From Acrocarpospora pleiomorpha (GTDB lineage: Bacteria > Actinomycetota > Actinomycetes > Streptosporangiales > Streptosporangiaceae): a stretch of DNA of 46,274 bases. Positions 31,395 through 39,923 of the stretch are shown piece by piece. The translations under genes and the position numbers were made by a program. The notes under the pieces were generated by a model. The model was not told the origin of the DNA. It worked only from the letters and a program-made list of their open reading frames with translations, and made no database searches. The stretch covers positions 1 through 46,274 of the forward strand of contig NZ_BLAF01000079.1 in the NCBI RefSeq assembly GCF_009687885.1. Reading direction: 5' to 3'. Positions within the stretch are counted from its first letter, which is position 1. Every line of letters starts with the position of its first letter.

Positions 31395-32366
31395 TCACAC
31401 GCGAGTGCCGTGCGGGAACCTGGCACCCCGCAGGAACTGCACGAACTTGCGGTTGAAGGCCGAGGGCCGCTCCCACTGGGGCGCATGGTTGACTTCGCTG
31501 AAGGTCAGGGAGCTGGCGTTGGGCAGGTGCTCCAGTACCATCCGCGCGATCGGCGGAGGCATGTACAGGTCCGCGTCGCCCATGGTGATCAGCGTCCTGG
31601 TCCGGATGGTCCGGACAAGATCCCAGGTCGGCCGATTCGTCAGTTTCGGAAACGGAGTGGGGTCGGGCCTGGACTGGTGCACGATCTCCTCCCACGCGTG
31701 CACGCCATCCGGATTGACCGCCCGGTAGGACGGGCCCAATTCCTTCATGGAATGCGAAAGGCCGCTGAATCCCGTCCCCTGTATCCGGCTCAGCGCATCG
31801 AGGAACTCGGGTTCCCGGATTCCCATCTGGCTGTTGATCAGGGACAAGCTGCGCAATCGTCCCGGATGGGAGAGCGCGAAGTCCACGGCGACGTAGCCAC
31901 CAAGAGCCGCGCCGACCAGATGGAACCGGTCGATCTTGAGGTGGTCGGCCAGCGCGAGCAGGTCTGTCACGGCGGACGGATCTGCGGAGGTCGCGGCCGA
32001 TGACTGGTAGGTTCCGCGCCGCGAGTACGCGATCGCCCGGAAACCGTTCTTGGCCAGTGCGGGCTGCTGGTACGGCCAGGACAGCGCGCTCCCGGTGCCC
32101 GCGTGTAACAGAATGACCGCGGCGCCCTTACCGCCGGTGTCCCAGTACCAGAGTCGCCCGCCGGGGACCTCCACGAAGCCCTCGGTCGCCGCGACCTGCT
32201 CCGGGATCGGCTCCGGCGTCAGCGGATCGTCGTCACGGCCGGTGGCGGCCCCGGCCGCGGGCGTCCCCAGCGCCATGGTGGCCGGTACGGCCGCGGCCGT
32301 CGCCAGCAGTGCGCCCTTGAGCAGGGCGCGTCTGTGGGTGGCATTCATCCGATCGGGTTCTGACAT
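31395..32366 (-). CDS. Tat-signal alpha/beta-hydrolase fold protein lacking the nucleophile serine
   Basis: Protein of 323 aa, ATG 32366 with AGGAG upstream. A twin-arginine signal (THRRALLKGALLATAAAV, ending near GAATG) is followed by an alpha/beta-hydrolase fold: VILLHAGTGSA (oxyanion region), AYSRRGTYQSS, HLVGAALGGYVAVDFALSHP, GDADLYMPPP and EVNHAPQWERP. The Asp and His positions of the triad are there, but the elbow reads G-A-A-L-G, with Ala154 (codon GCT at 31907-31905) where Ser is expected. Either the protein works by another mechanism (I recall related Tat-signal proteins with Ala-containing elbows) or it is inactive. It sits 49 bases after the binding-protein gene, in the transporter operon. 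Confidence 0.85.
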   Translation of the reverse strand: MSEPDRMNATHRRALLKGALLATAAAVPATMALGTPAAGAATGRDDDPLTPEPIPEQVAATEGFVEVPGGRLWYWDTGGKGAAVILLHAGTGSALSWPYQQPALAKNGFRAIAYSRRGTYQSSAATSADPSAVTDLLALADHLKIDRFHLVGAALGGYVAVDFALSHPGRLRSLSLINSQMGIREPEFLDALSRIQGTGFSGLSHSMKELGPSYRAVNPDGVHAWEEIVHQSRPDPTPFPKLTNRPTWDLVRTIRTRTLITMGDADLYMPPPIARMVLEHLPNASSLTFSEVNHAPQWERPSAFNRKFVQFLRGARFPHGTRV

Positions 32367-32415
32367 GTGCCTTGCTCCTGTCTCTGTTGTACGGCCCTCC
32401 GCGTCGCCCATCTCC

Positions 32416-33468
32416 TCAGCTGATCTGCCACTTCGACCACCGCTCGACAACCTCGGCGCGGTGCTGCGTCCACCAGTCGGCGTCGGTGTACAGCAGTTTC
32501 TCGGCGTGTGCCGGGTCCATCGCGTTGACCTGTGCCTGCAGGTCGTTGAGCAGGGGTTTGGCCGTGGTGTTGGCCGCGCCTGCGCCGGAGACCTGTGCGA
32601 AGGCCGCCGCCTGCTCCGGTTGCGACGCAAACCGGATCAGTTCCTCGGCCAGCGCCTTGTTGGGGCTGCCCTTCGGGATCACCAGCGTGTCCCAGCTCAT
32701 CGGGACCTTGTCCCACACCGGCTTCCACTGCGTGCCACCGGCTTGGAGCACTGAGTACGCGCGGGCGCTGACGACGAGCGCCAGGTCGGCCTGGTTGTCG
32801 ACCATGATCTGCTGCTGCTGGCCGTAGGTCTGCGCGAAGGTCGTGTCGGACCGGATGCGGTCATAGACGCCCAGCGCGCGATCGACGTCCAGCGGATACA
32901 GGCTGTCCGCCGGCACGCCTTCGGCCAGCACCGCGGCCTCCAGGACGCCGATCGTCGGGTCCTTGCTGAAGATCACCCGCTTTCCCGGGAAGGTCTTGCG
33001 GTCGAAGAAGTCGGCGAGCTTGGTGGGCGGCTTGTCGCCGTAGGTTCGCTCGTTGTACATGAACAGCAGCCCGAAGAAGGCGGCCGGCACTCCGCAGTCG
33101 GACAGCGTTCCCGGTGGAAAGCTGTTCTTGAGGTCTCCGGCGTCGATCTTCTCCAGGAGCGTGCCGCAGGAATCTCTCGGCAGGAACGCGTCGGTGTCCA
33201 CGACGTCCCAGGTGACATTGCCGGCTTCGACCATCGTTTTCAGCTTGGCGTTGTCCGATGGGCCGTCCAGCCTGACCTTGGCCTTGGCGGAGGTCTCGAA
33301 CGGGCGCAGCCATCCCTGCTCCTGGCCGTTCTGGTAAGCCCCCTTCCCGTAGGAGACGAAGGTCAACGTGCGTTCGCCGCCGCTCCCGGCTCCCCCGGCG
33401 CCGCATGCTGTGAGCAAAGTCGCGACCATTCCGATGGCCGCCGTCAGGTGGAGCCTCTTTTGACGCAT
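32416..33468 (-). CDS. Spermidine/putrescine-type ABC transporter substrate-binding lipoprotein
   Basis: Protein of 350 aa with a lipoprotein signal ending in LLTAC (Cys22). The PotD-like mature part has MVEAGNVTWDVVDTD, SDCGVPAAFFGLLFMYNER, LADFFDRKTFPGKRV and VDNQADLALVVSARAY. Two Cys (DSCGTL and SDCGVP) are conserved with the paralogue at 26842 and may form a disulfide. It is encoded 62 bases after the ATPase gene, as the last transporter component. Likely ligands are polyamines or other cationic amines; the family also includes proteins for unrelated small cations. Confidence 0.9.
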   Translation of the reverse strand: MRQKRLHLTAAIGMVATLLTACGAGGAGSGGERTLTFVSYGKGAYQNGQEQGWLRPFETSAKAKVRLDGPSDNAKLKTMVEAGNVTWDVVDTDAFLPRDSCGTLLEKIDAGDLKNSFPPGTLSDCGVPAAFFGLLFMYNERTYGDKPPTKLADFFDRKTFPGKRVIFSKDPTIGVLEAAVLAEGVPADSLYPLDVDRALGVYDRIRSDTTFAQTYGQQQQIMVDNQADLALVVSARAYSVLQAGGTQWKPVWDKVPMSWDTLVIPKGSPNKALAEELIRFASQPEQAAAFAQVSGAGAANTTAKPLLNDLQAQVNAMDPAHAEKLLYTDADWWTQHRAEVVERWSKWQIS

Positions 33469-33530
33469 GGCGGGTTCTCCCGTTGTGCTTGAAGGTTCGT
33501 AAAGGGGGGTGAGGAGGTGTGCCTGGAAGG

Positions 33531-34613
33531 TCAGGCGTCAGCTGCGGCCCGGACCACTGCCTCGGTGGGAGATTCGTGGCCGGCCGGGAGTGGTCGGTCC
33601 GCGACGACGGCCTGGTGGCGCGGATCCCAGCTGACGACGACGGAGTCCCCGACGGCGCCCGGGGCCGCGGAACCGGCCAGCACCATCGCCGATCCCTGGA
33701 CGCCGTCCGGGAACCGCAGGCCCACTCGATGATGGTTTCCCGCGTAGACGACCTCGACCACGGTCGCCTCGATTCGCTGGTGCCCTGCTGGGACGGTGTC
33801 ACCGCCCGCGTGCAGCACTACGCGCTCCGGCCGGACCACGACCGCGCCGCCGTCACGGTCGAGGCCGGTGAAGGTGTTGGACTCGCCGAGGAACTGAGCG
33901 ACGAACAGCGTCCGCGGCTGCTCGTAGAGCTCGGTCGGGGTGCCGACCTGCTCGATGCTGCCCTCGTTGAACACCGCAATCCGGTCGGACAGGGTGAGAG
34001 CCTCGTGCTGGTCGTGAGTGACAAAGATGAAGGTCATACCCAGTTCCCTGTGCATGCGGGCGATCTCGCCCTGCAACTGGTCGCGCAGCTTCTTGTCCAG
34101 CGCGCCGAGCGGCTCGTCCATGAGCAGGGCCCGCGGCTGGTAGACGACGGCGCGGGCGAGCGCCACCCGCTGCTGCTGCCCGCCGGACAGCTGCGCCGGC
34201 AACCGGTCGGCGAACGCTTCGAGGTGGACGAGTTCGATGACCTCGGCGACCCTGGCGGCGACCTCGGCCTTGGGAAGTTTCCGCTGCTGCAGGGGATAGG
34301 CGATGTTGCGGTAGACGCTCATGTGCGGGAACAAGGCGTACTGCTGGAACACCACGCCCAGGTTGCGCCGGTGCGGCTTGACTCGCGACACGTCCTGTCC
34401 GTCGATCCGGATCGAGCCTGCGGAGAGCGTGGTGAAGCCCGCGATCATTGACAGCAGCGTGGTCTTGCCCGATCCCGACGGGCCGAGGAAGGTCATGAAC
34501 TCGCCCGGGGCGATCGTCAGTGACACATCGTCGACGGCGGGCCGGGCCGGGCCGGCGTACACCTTGCTGACGCCGCTGATGGTGATCCCGTGGCCATCGC
34601 TCGGCTGGATCAT
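33531..34613 (-). CDS. Spermidine/putrescine-type ABC transporter ATP-binding protein
   Basis: Protein of 360 aa. Walker A GPSGSGKTT (residues 44-52), Q-loop FQQYALFPHM, signature LSGGQQQR, Walker B ALLMDEPLGALD and the switch His in FVTHDQHEA are all intact. A C-terminal TOBE domain (VVVRPERVVLHAGG to WDPRHQAVV) follows. Its ATG overlaps the stop of the permease gene as ATGA. It energises the permease pair at 34610 and 35418. Its TOBE end is the region matched by the remnant at 26410. Confidence 0.94.
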   Translation of the reverse strand: MIQPSDGHGITISGVSKVYAGPARPAVDDVSLTIAPGEFMTFLGPSGSGKTTLLSMIAGFTTLSAGSIRIDGQDVSRVKPHRRNLGVVFQQYALFPHMSVYRNIAYPLQQRKLPKAEVAARVAEVIELVHLEAFADRLPAQLSGGQQQRVALARAVVYQPRALLMDEPLGALDKKLRDQLQGEIARMHRELGMTFIFVTHDQHEALTLSDRIAVFNEGSIEQVGTPTELYEQPRTLFVAQFLGESNTFTGLDRDGGAVVVRPERVVLHAGGDTVPAGHQRIEATVVEVVYAGNHHRVGLRFPDGVQGSAMVLAGSAAPGAVGDSVVVSWDPRHQAVVADRPLPAGHESPTEAVVRAAADA

Positions 34614-35425
34614 GACGTGCTCCGGGGCGCAGAAGGCTGTCGGCGGACAAGCAGGGGGATGAGCAGGACGAGCGTGGTGGCGACGACGATGAGGCTCGCG
34701 GCGGCGCCGATCGTGGGATCGATCTCGAGGGTGATGGAGTCGTACATCTGCACCGGCAGCGTCCGGATGTCCGGCGTCTGCAGGAAGAGCGCGATGACCA
34801 CCTCGTCGAGGGAGGTGACGAAGGCGAAGACGAAGCCGGACCCCACCCCGGGTAGCACCAGCGGCAGGGTCACCCGGACGAAGGTGGTCACCCGGTTCGC
34901 GCCCAGGCTGGCCGACGCGGTCTCAACCGTTCGGTCGTATCCGGCGAGGCTCGTGCCGACGGAGGTGACGACGAAGGGCACGGCCAGAACGGTGTGAGCG
35001 AGGACGAAACCACCCAGCGTGCCATTGAGCTGCCACTGGAGGAAGATGCCATAGATCGCGACCGCCGTCACGATGCCGGGCACGATCATCGGTGCCATCA
35101 TCGCCGAACGTACCGCGCCGAGACCGCGCCACACGGTCCGGTCGAGCCCGAACGCGGCCGCGACGCCAAGGACCGTGGAAAGCGCCGCGACGAGCAGGCC
35201 GACCTCGATCGACGTCAACAGCGAGCCGACCCATTCAGGCGAGGAGAAGAAGCTGACGTACCAGCGCAGAGACCACTCCCGCGGCGGAAACTGGAACGTC
35301 TCCCCGGCGCTGAAGCTCATGGGGATGACTACCAGCGTGGGGCCGAGCAGCAGCAGGGCGACACAGGCCACCCAGATGCGCAGGCTCCATCCGAGCCGCC
35401 GCTCGCGGCCACCCGGGCTAGGCAT
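34610..35425 (-). CDS. ABC transporter permease (PotC type)
   Basis: Protein of 271 aa with six predicted spans. A periplasmic loop after the first span (SFSAGETFQFPPREWSLRWYVSFF) is typical of PotC-like permeases. The coupling loop near ETASASLGANRVTTFVRVTLPLVLPG is the EAA motif that docks to the ATPase. Its ATG (35425) lies 8 bases inside the preceding permease gene. It pairs with the permease at 35418. Confidence 0.92.
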   Translation of the reverse strand: MPSPGGRERRLGWSLRIWVACVALLLLGPTLVVIPMSFSAGETFQFPPREWSLRWYVSFFSSPEWVGSLLTSIEVGLLVAALSTVLGVAAAFGLDRTVWRGLGAVRSAMMAPMIVPGIVTAVAIYGIFLQWQLNGTLGGFVLAHTVLAVPFVVTSVGTSLAGYDRTVETASASLGANRVTTFVRVTLPLVLPGVGSGFVFAFVTSLDEVVIALFLQTPDIRTLPVQMYDSITLEIDPTIGAAASLIVVATTLVLLIPLLVRRQPSAPRSTS

Positions 35426-36305
35426 GATCCACCGCCCTGCTCAGGCTCGCCACCGGCCGGGCGATGCGGGAGACCGCGAAGAGCACGAGCAACGTGACCA
35501 CGAGCAGGACGCCGCCGAGGGCGCCGCCGCCGGCGAAGTCGGTGAGGTCGCTCACCCGGGTCTCGATCACCTGGGAGATCAGGGCTTCCTGCGGGGAGCC
35601 CAGCAGTGCGGGCGTGATGTAGAAGCCCAGAGTCAGGATGAACACCAGCGAGAACCCGGAGATCACGCCGGGCAGCGACAGCGGGAGATAGACGGTGCGG
35701 AACGCCCGGTGCCGGGGGGCACCGAGACTGGTCGCGGCGTCCAGCAGCTTCCCGTCGATCGTGCTCATGGCACTGTAGAGCGGAAGCACCATGAACGGCA
35801 GCATCACCTGCACCATCGCCACCGTGACCCCCACGACCGTCCCCAGCAGGACCACGTCGTTGACGCCCAGCGCCGCGAAGGCCCTGTCGATCACTCCGCC
35901 CCGCTGCTCCAGCAGGTACCAGGCGAAGTTGCGGGCCATGACGCTGGTCCAGAAGGGCAACAGCACCAGCAGCAGCAGAATCCCGCGGGCCTTCGGTCCC
36001 ACCCTGGTCATCGCGTATGCGTAGGGATAGGCGATGACCAGGGTGCACAGGCCGACCAGTAGGGCGGTCCACAACGTCCGGAGCAGGACGACGACGGACA
36101 CCCCGTCGTCAAGGAGCGCGAGATAGTGACTGAAGCCGAACTCGGGTTCACTGACGCTCCGCCACACGATGAAGGCCAGGGGGTAAAAGAAGAACACGAG
36201 CAGGATCGCCGTCCCGGGCAGGAGCAACCAGCCCGCGACTCGCCGGCCGCGTGCCGCCGGGGGCGGGAGTTCGCCCGGCTCCGCGGGCAGCGTCGCGATG
36301 GTCAT
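35418..36305 (-). CDS. ABC transporter permease (PotB type)
   Basis: Protein of 295 aa, six predicted spans preceded by a Pro-rich cytoplasmic tail. The first span reads GTAILLVFFFYPLAFIVW, and the EAA coupling loop is DAATSLGAPRHRAFRTVYLPLSLPG. Its ATG overlaps the aminotransferase stop by four bases (ATGA). It is the intact counterpart of the nonsense-mutated remnant at 26637. Confidence 0.92.
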   Translation of the reverse strand: MTIATLPAEPGELPPPAARGRRVAGWLLLPGTAILLVFFFYPLAFIVWRSVSEPEFGFSHYLALLDDGVSVVVLLRTLWTALLVGLCTLVIAYPYAYAMTRVGPKARGILLLLVLLPFWTSVMARNFAWYLLEQRGGVIDRAFAALGVNDVVLLGTVVGVTVAMVQVMLPFMVLPLYSAMSTIDGKLLDAATSLGAPRHRAFRTVYLPLSLPGVISGFSLVFILTLGFYITPALLGSPQEALISQVIETRVSDLTDFAGGGALGGVLLVVTLLVLFAVSRIARPVASLSRAVDHA

Positions 36306-37600
36306 GGGGAGGTCTCCCCCACGGCCCTGATGTGCTTGATCAGCACCCTCGCCAGCTCGTCCACCTGCTCCTCGGTGATGACCAGCGGCGGCGACAGCAC
36401 GATGGTGGTTCCGGCCGCCCGTACGATGACGCCGTCGGTCCGGGCCCCGCTCTGGACGGCCGAGGCGTCGCGATCCAGCTCGACACCCAGCATCAGCCCT
36501 ACGCCGCGGACTTCGCGGACGTGACTCAGCTCTTCGAGCGGCCTGAGTGCCCGCAGCAGCCGCTCTCCCACTTTCGTGGCCCGGTCCAGCAGTCCTTCTC
36601 GTTCAAGGATGTCGATGTTCGCCAGCGCCACGGCGGCGCCCACCGGGTGGCCGTTGTAGGTGAATCCGTGCAGGAACTGCACGCCATCGGCGAGGTCGAG
36701 CACCCGCCGTCCGATCAGGACCGCGCCCATGGGGATGTAGCCGCTGGTGATGCCCTTCGCGGTGACGATCATGTCCGGCTCGATGCGGTAGTGCTCGCTG
36801 GCGAACCAGTGACCGGTCCGGCCGAACGCCGTGACCGTCTCGTCGACGACGAGCAGGATGTCGTTGCGGCGCAGTACTTCCTGAACGCGCGGCCAGTAGT
36901 CGGCCGGCGGCGGCACCATGCCGCCGACACCGAGCGCGGGCTCGCCGACGAACGCCGCGATCTTGTCGGCGCCGATCGCCGCGATCCTTTTCTCCAGCTC
37001 GTCGACCAGCAGGTCCGTCGCGTTCGCGCCGTGCTCGAGTTCGTGCGGTTTGCCGAGGAATTCGACGCCGGGCATCAGCGGGCCGTATCCGGCTCGCAGG
37101 CGGTCGATGCCGGTGGCCGACAGCGATCCGGCGCCCATCCCGTGATATCCGCCGGTGCGGGCGAGAATGACGGTCCGTTCCGGGTGCCCGGCGTGGTGGT
37201 GGGCCAAGCGGGCGAGCTTGATGGCGGTTTCGTTTCCCTCCGATCCGCCGTTGGTGAAGAACACCCGCTCGATGCCACCCGGGGCGAGTCGCAGCAGTCG
37301 CTCGGCGAGCCTGATGGAAGGTTCGTTCGAGTAGTCACCGAACGATGAGTAGAACTCCAGCTTCGCGATCTGGCCCGCGGCGACGGCGGCCAGCTCCATG
37401 CGGCCGTGCCCCACCGGACATTGCCACAGACCGCAAGTGCCGTCGATGTAGCTCCGGCCGGTGACATCCCACAGCATGGCGCCGTCGCCCCGGTCGAAGA
37501 TGAGCGGCTCCGTGGGCGCGCCGATGACGGTGTGCGGGTGGATCACCGAGCGCACATCCGCCTGAGCGAGCTCGTGCGCACAAGTGGACTGGTTCGTCAT
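36302..37600 (-). CDS. Class III (omega) aminotransferase
   Basis: Protein of 432 aa of PLP fold type I. Visible motifs: DGTCGLWQCPVGHG at the N-terminus, TNGGSEGNETAIKLAR (phosphate-site loop), ILARTGGYHGMG, LLVVDETVTAFGRTG with the cofactor Asp, and MIVTAKGITSGYIPMGAVLI with the PLP lysine. Such enzymes move a terminal or side-chain amino group to pyruvate or 2-oxoglutarate, giving an aldehyde. The gene lies 14 bases after the aldehyde dehydrogenase and overlaps the permease start, so uptake, transamination and oxidation are one transcription unit. Diamine, GABA, beta-alanine or taurine-like substrates cannot be told apart from sequence. Confidence 0.9.
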   Translation of the reverse strand: MTNQSTCAHELAQADVRSVIHPHTVIGAPTEPLIFDRGDGAMLWDVTGRSYIDGTCGLWQCPVGHGRMELAAVAAGQIAKLEFYSSFGDYSNEPSIRLAERLLRLAPGGIERVFFTNGGSEGNETAIKLARLAHHHAGHPERTVILARTGGYHGMGAGSLSATGIDRLRAGYGPLMPGVEFLGKPHELEHGANATDLLVDELEKRIAAIGADKIAAFVGEPALGVGGMVPPPADYWPRVQEVLRRNDILLVVDETVTAFGRTGHWFASEHYRIEPDMIVTAKGITSGYIPMGAVLIGRRVLDLADGVQFLHGFTYNGHPVGAAVALANIDILEREGLLDRATKVGERLLRALRPLEELSHVREVRGVGLMLGVELDRDASAVQSGARTDGVIVRAAGTTIVLSPPLVITEEQVDELARVLIKHIRAVGETSP

Positions 37601-37614
37601 GAGTTCTGGTCCTC

Positions 37615-39075
37615 CTACAACCGCACCGAGACCGATTTGATGTCGAGGTAGGCGTCAATGCCTTCGCTGCCGCCCTCTCGTTCCTGTCCGCTGTTCTTCA
37701 TGCCGCCGAATGGCAGCTCGGGGCGTACCGGGAACGGGTCGTTCACGCCGACCACGCCGAAATTCAGCCGGTCCACGTTGCGCCAGACACGCGCGAGTGC
37801 TTGCGAGTACACGTAGGCGGCCAGGCCGTAATCGGTTCTGTTGGCCCGCTGGATGACCTCGTCCTCGCCGTCGAAGGCATACACCGGCAACACCGGGCCG
37901 AAGGTTTCCTCCGAGCTGATCAGCATGGTGTCCTCGGCACCGGTCAGGACTGTCGGCTCGAAGAAGGCGCCCTTGAGTGCGGGGTCGTCCGGCGCCCACC
38001 GGCGACCGCCGGCGGCGACCACCGCCCCACGATCGACGGCGTCACCGACGTGCCGCTCGACCTTGTCGATGGCGTCGAAGTCGATCAGCGGGCCGATCGT
38101 GGTCCCCTCGGCCGCGCCGTGCCCGATCCGCAGCTGCGCGACCTTGTCGAGCACGAGACCGACGAACTCGTCGTGAACGCTGCGGTGCACGTACAGCCGG
38201 TTGATGGAGATGCAGCTCTGCCCCGCGCCGGCGAACTTGGTCGCGACCACGGCAGCCGCGGCCGACTCGAGGTCCGCGTCGTCGTACACGATGGCGGGCG
38301 CGTGACCGCCCATCTCCAGCGACACCCGCCGGAGCCGGTCTCCGGTGGAGCGGATCAGGTGCAGGCCGACCTCGGTGGAGCCGGTGAAACTGACCTTCCG
38401 CAGCCTTGGGTCGGCCAGCAGGGCACCGGCCACCTCCGCCGGCCTGGTGGTGGTGACGCACTGCAGCACACCCGCGGGCAGCCCTGCCGCGTGGACGATC
38501 CGGATGAGCTCCGCACCGATCAACGGGGTCTGCTCGGCGGGCTTGACGATGAGCGGGCAGCCTGCGGCGAGCGCGAGCCCGACCTTCCGGATCAGCATGC
38601 TGGCGGGGAAGTTCCACGGCGTGATCGCCAACGCGGGCCCGACGGGCACCTTGAGCACCAGCCCCGGTCCTGCTCCGGCAGGCTGTGTCACCCGTCCGTG
38701 AGCGCGCCGTCCCTCCTCGGCCGCCCAGTCCAGCATCCTCGCACTGCCCATGACCTCAGCGCGCGCCTCGGCCAGTGGCTTGCCGTTCTCACTGGTCAGC
38801 AGGACGGCCAGCCGGTCGGCGTGCGCGCGGATCTCGGCCGCCGCGTCCCGGAGCATCCCCGCGCGGTCCTCTGCGCTGACAGCTCGCCAGCCGTCGGCGG
38901 CGGCTTCGGCGGCGGCCAATGCGGCCAGGGCGTCTTCCCGCCCACCGTCGGCAGCTTGGCCGATGACCTGCAGAGTCGCAGGATCGGTGACATCGAAACT
39001 CGCGGATCCCCTCTGCCACCTGCCGTTGAGGAGCAGCGATTCGGGTGCGACCGAGACTGGCGGCGAAGCCGGCAT
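37615..39075 (-). CDS. NAD(P)-dependent aldehyde dehydrogenase (succinate-semialdehyde type)
   Basis: Protein of 486 aa from ATG 39075 with GGAAGG upstream. ALDH landmarks: AITPWNFPASMLIRKVGLAL, the cofactor loop SFTGSTEVG, the catalytic Glu in LEMGGHAPAIV (about residue 253), the catalytic Cys in GAGQSCISINRLYV (about 287), and EETFGPVLPVYAF. The length and ASML-rKvg pattern fit the GabD branch rather than betaine-aldehyde enzymes. It should oxidise the omega-semialdehyde released by the aminotransferase at 36302 to an acid. It is the first gene of the long minus-strand operon, with a palindromic operator 57 bases upstream. Confidence 0.92.
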   Translation of the reverse strand: MPASPPVSVAPESLLLNGRWQRGSASFDVTDPATLQVIGQAADGGREDALAALAAAEAAADGWRAVSAEDRAGMLRDAAAEIRAHADRLAVLLTSENGKPLAEARAEVMGSARMLDWAAEEGRRAHGRVTQPAGAGPGLVLKVPVGPALAITPWNFPASMLIRKVGLALAAGCPLIVKPAEQTPLIGAELIRIVHAAGLPAGVLQCVTTTRPAEVAGALLADPRLRKVSFTGSTEVGLHLIRSTGDRLRRVSLEMGGHAPAIVYDDADLESAAAAVVATKFAGAGQSCISINRLYVHRSVHDEFVGLVLDKVAQLRIGHGAAEGTTIGPLIDFDAIDKVERHVGDAVDRGAVVAAGGRRWAPDDPALKGAFFEPTVLTGAEDTMLISSEETFGPVLPVYAFDGEDEVIQRANRTDYGLAAYVYSQALARVWRNVDRLNFGVVGVNDPFPVRPELPFGGMKNSGQEREGGSEGIDAYLDIKSVSVRL

Positions 39076-39131
39076 GTCCAAAACCTTCCTGAACGGATGA
39101 CCGTGGCGGGTGGGGCCAGTCTCTTTGCCGG

Positions 39132-39148
39132 TATTGATAAAGTCAACA
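39132..39148 (-). promoter_or_regulatory. MarR operator upstream of the aldehyde dehydrogenase operon
   Basis: In the direction of transcription (minus strand) the site reads TGTTGACTTTATCAATA, an imperfect TGTTGA-N5-TCAACA palindrome. It matches 15 of 17 bases of the site at 39858 in the same orientation relative to its operon. A TTGACT hexamer that could be the -35 element is embedded in it, so binding would block RNA polymerase. Confidence 0.7.
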
Positions 39149-39248
39149 GCAGTGAAGCGTCGTTTCACGTCCGAGATCTCCGGATACGGATCGTCGCCCT
39201 TCCTGCCATAGTGCGCTCACTCTCCGGAAACAATCCGGCGAGCCCACC

Positions 39249-39265
39249 TGTTGCTGACATCAACT
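39249..39265 (+). promoter_or_regulatory. Weaker MarR-type operator upstream of marR
   Basis: TGTTGC-TGACA-TCAACT keeps the half-sites of TGTTGA-N5-TCAACA with one mismatch in each and identical spacing. It lies 51 bases before the regulator start, where autoregulation is expected. Confidence 0.5.
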
Positions 39266-39315
39266 GCTACTCGAAGCCGCACCGTGCTCGTGCGCGTTGT
39301 CACTACAGTGGACGG

Positions 39316-39819
39316 ATGGACACATCAACGCCCGCCGCGATCCGTGACACCCATCCCCGGACAGAGGCGACGAACCTCGTCCCCATCAGCGGCCTGCTGT
39401 CGTACCAGCTGAGCCGGGTCGCCAACGCGCTGTCCAGGAGTGCCACGGTCCGCTACCGCCGGCAGTTCGATGTCAGCCTCGGGGAATGGCGTGCGATCGC
39501 ACTGCTCGGCGAATCGGCCCCGCAGACGCTCAACCGGCTCGCCCGGCTCGCCGCGCTCGACAAGGCGCAGATGAGCCGCGTGATCAGCGGGCTCACCGAG
39601 CGCGGCTTCGTACTCAGGGAGCAGGGGCCGAGGCGGACGACGCAGCTGTCGCTGACCCGGCGCGGCAAGACCCTTTACGAGGGCTTGATCACCGCGGCGA
39701 ACGAGCGCAACGACGCGTTCCTGGTCTGCCTGACCCCCGAGGAACGCGTCGCCCTGGACGCCGCGCTCGAGAAGCTTGCCACCCTCGCTCGCGCACTCGA
39801 ACGCTCCGAGAGCGCCTGA
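39316..39819 (+). CDS. MarR-family transcriptional regulator
   Basis: Protein of 167 aa from ATG 39316. The winged helix spans GEWRAIALLGESAPQTLNRLARLAALDKAQMSRVISGLTERG in consecutive segments, followed by the wing (VLREQGPRRTTQLSLTRRG) and a C-terminal dimerisation helix (LTPEERVALDAALEKLATLARAL). It is divergent from the aldehyde dehydrogenase operon and 104 bases upstream of the CoA operon. The TGTTGA-N5-TCAACA sites around it are its most likely targets. The effector is probably a pathway intermediate such as an aromatic/aliphatic acid or its CoA ester (inference). Confidence 0.92.
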   Translation: MDTSTPAAIRDTHPRTEATNLVPISGLLSYQLSRVANALSRSATVRYRRQFDVSLGEWRAIALLGESAPQTLNRLARLAALDKAQMSRVISGLTERGFVLREQGPRRTTQLSLTRRGKTLYEGLITAANERNDAFLVCLTPEERVALDAALEKLATLARALERSESA

Positions 39820-39857
39820 GCTCGGCTTCCTGTTGTGCTGGACAACACATAGCCTTC

Positions 39858-39874
39858 TGTTGACCTTATCAACA
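39858..39874 (+). promoter_or_regulatory. MarR operator upstream of the CoA operon
   Basis: TGTTGA-CCTTA-TCAACA is a perfect 6-5-6 inverted repeat, 50 bases before the lyase start. It contains TTGACC, a possible -35, oriented with transcription. It is nearly identical to the site in front of the divergent dehydrogenase operon. Confidence 0.75.
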
Positions 39875-39923
39875 GTGCTCTGCGAAGCTGGCCGCATCAG
39901 GCGCGACAGGAGGTTCCCCAGAG

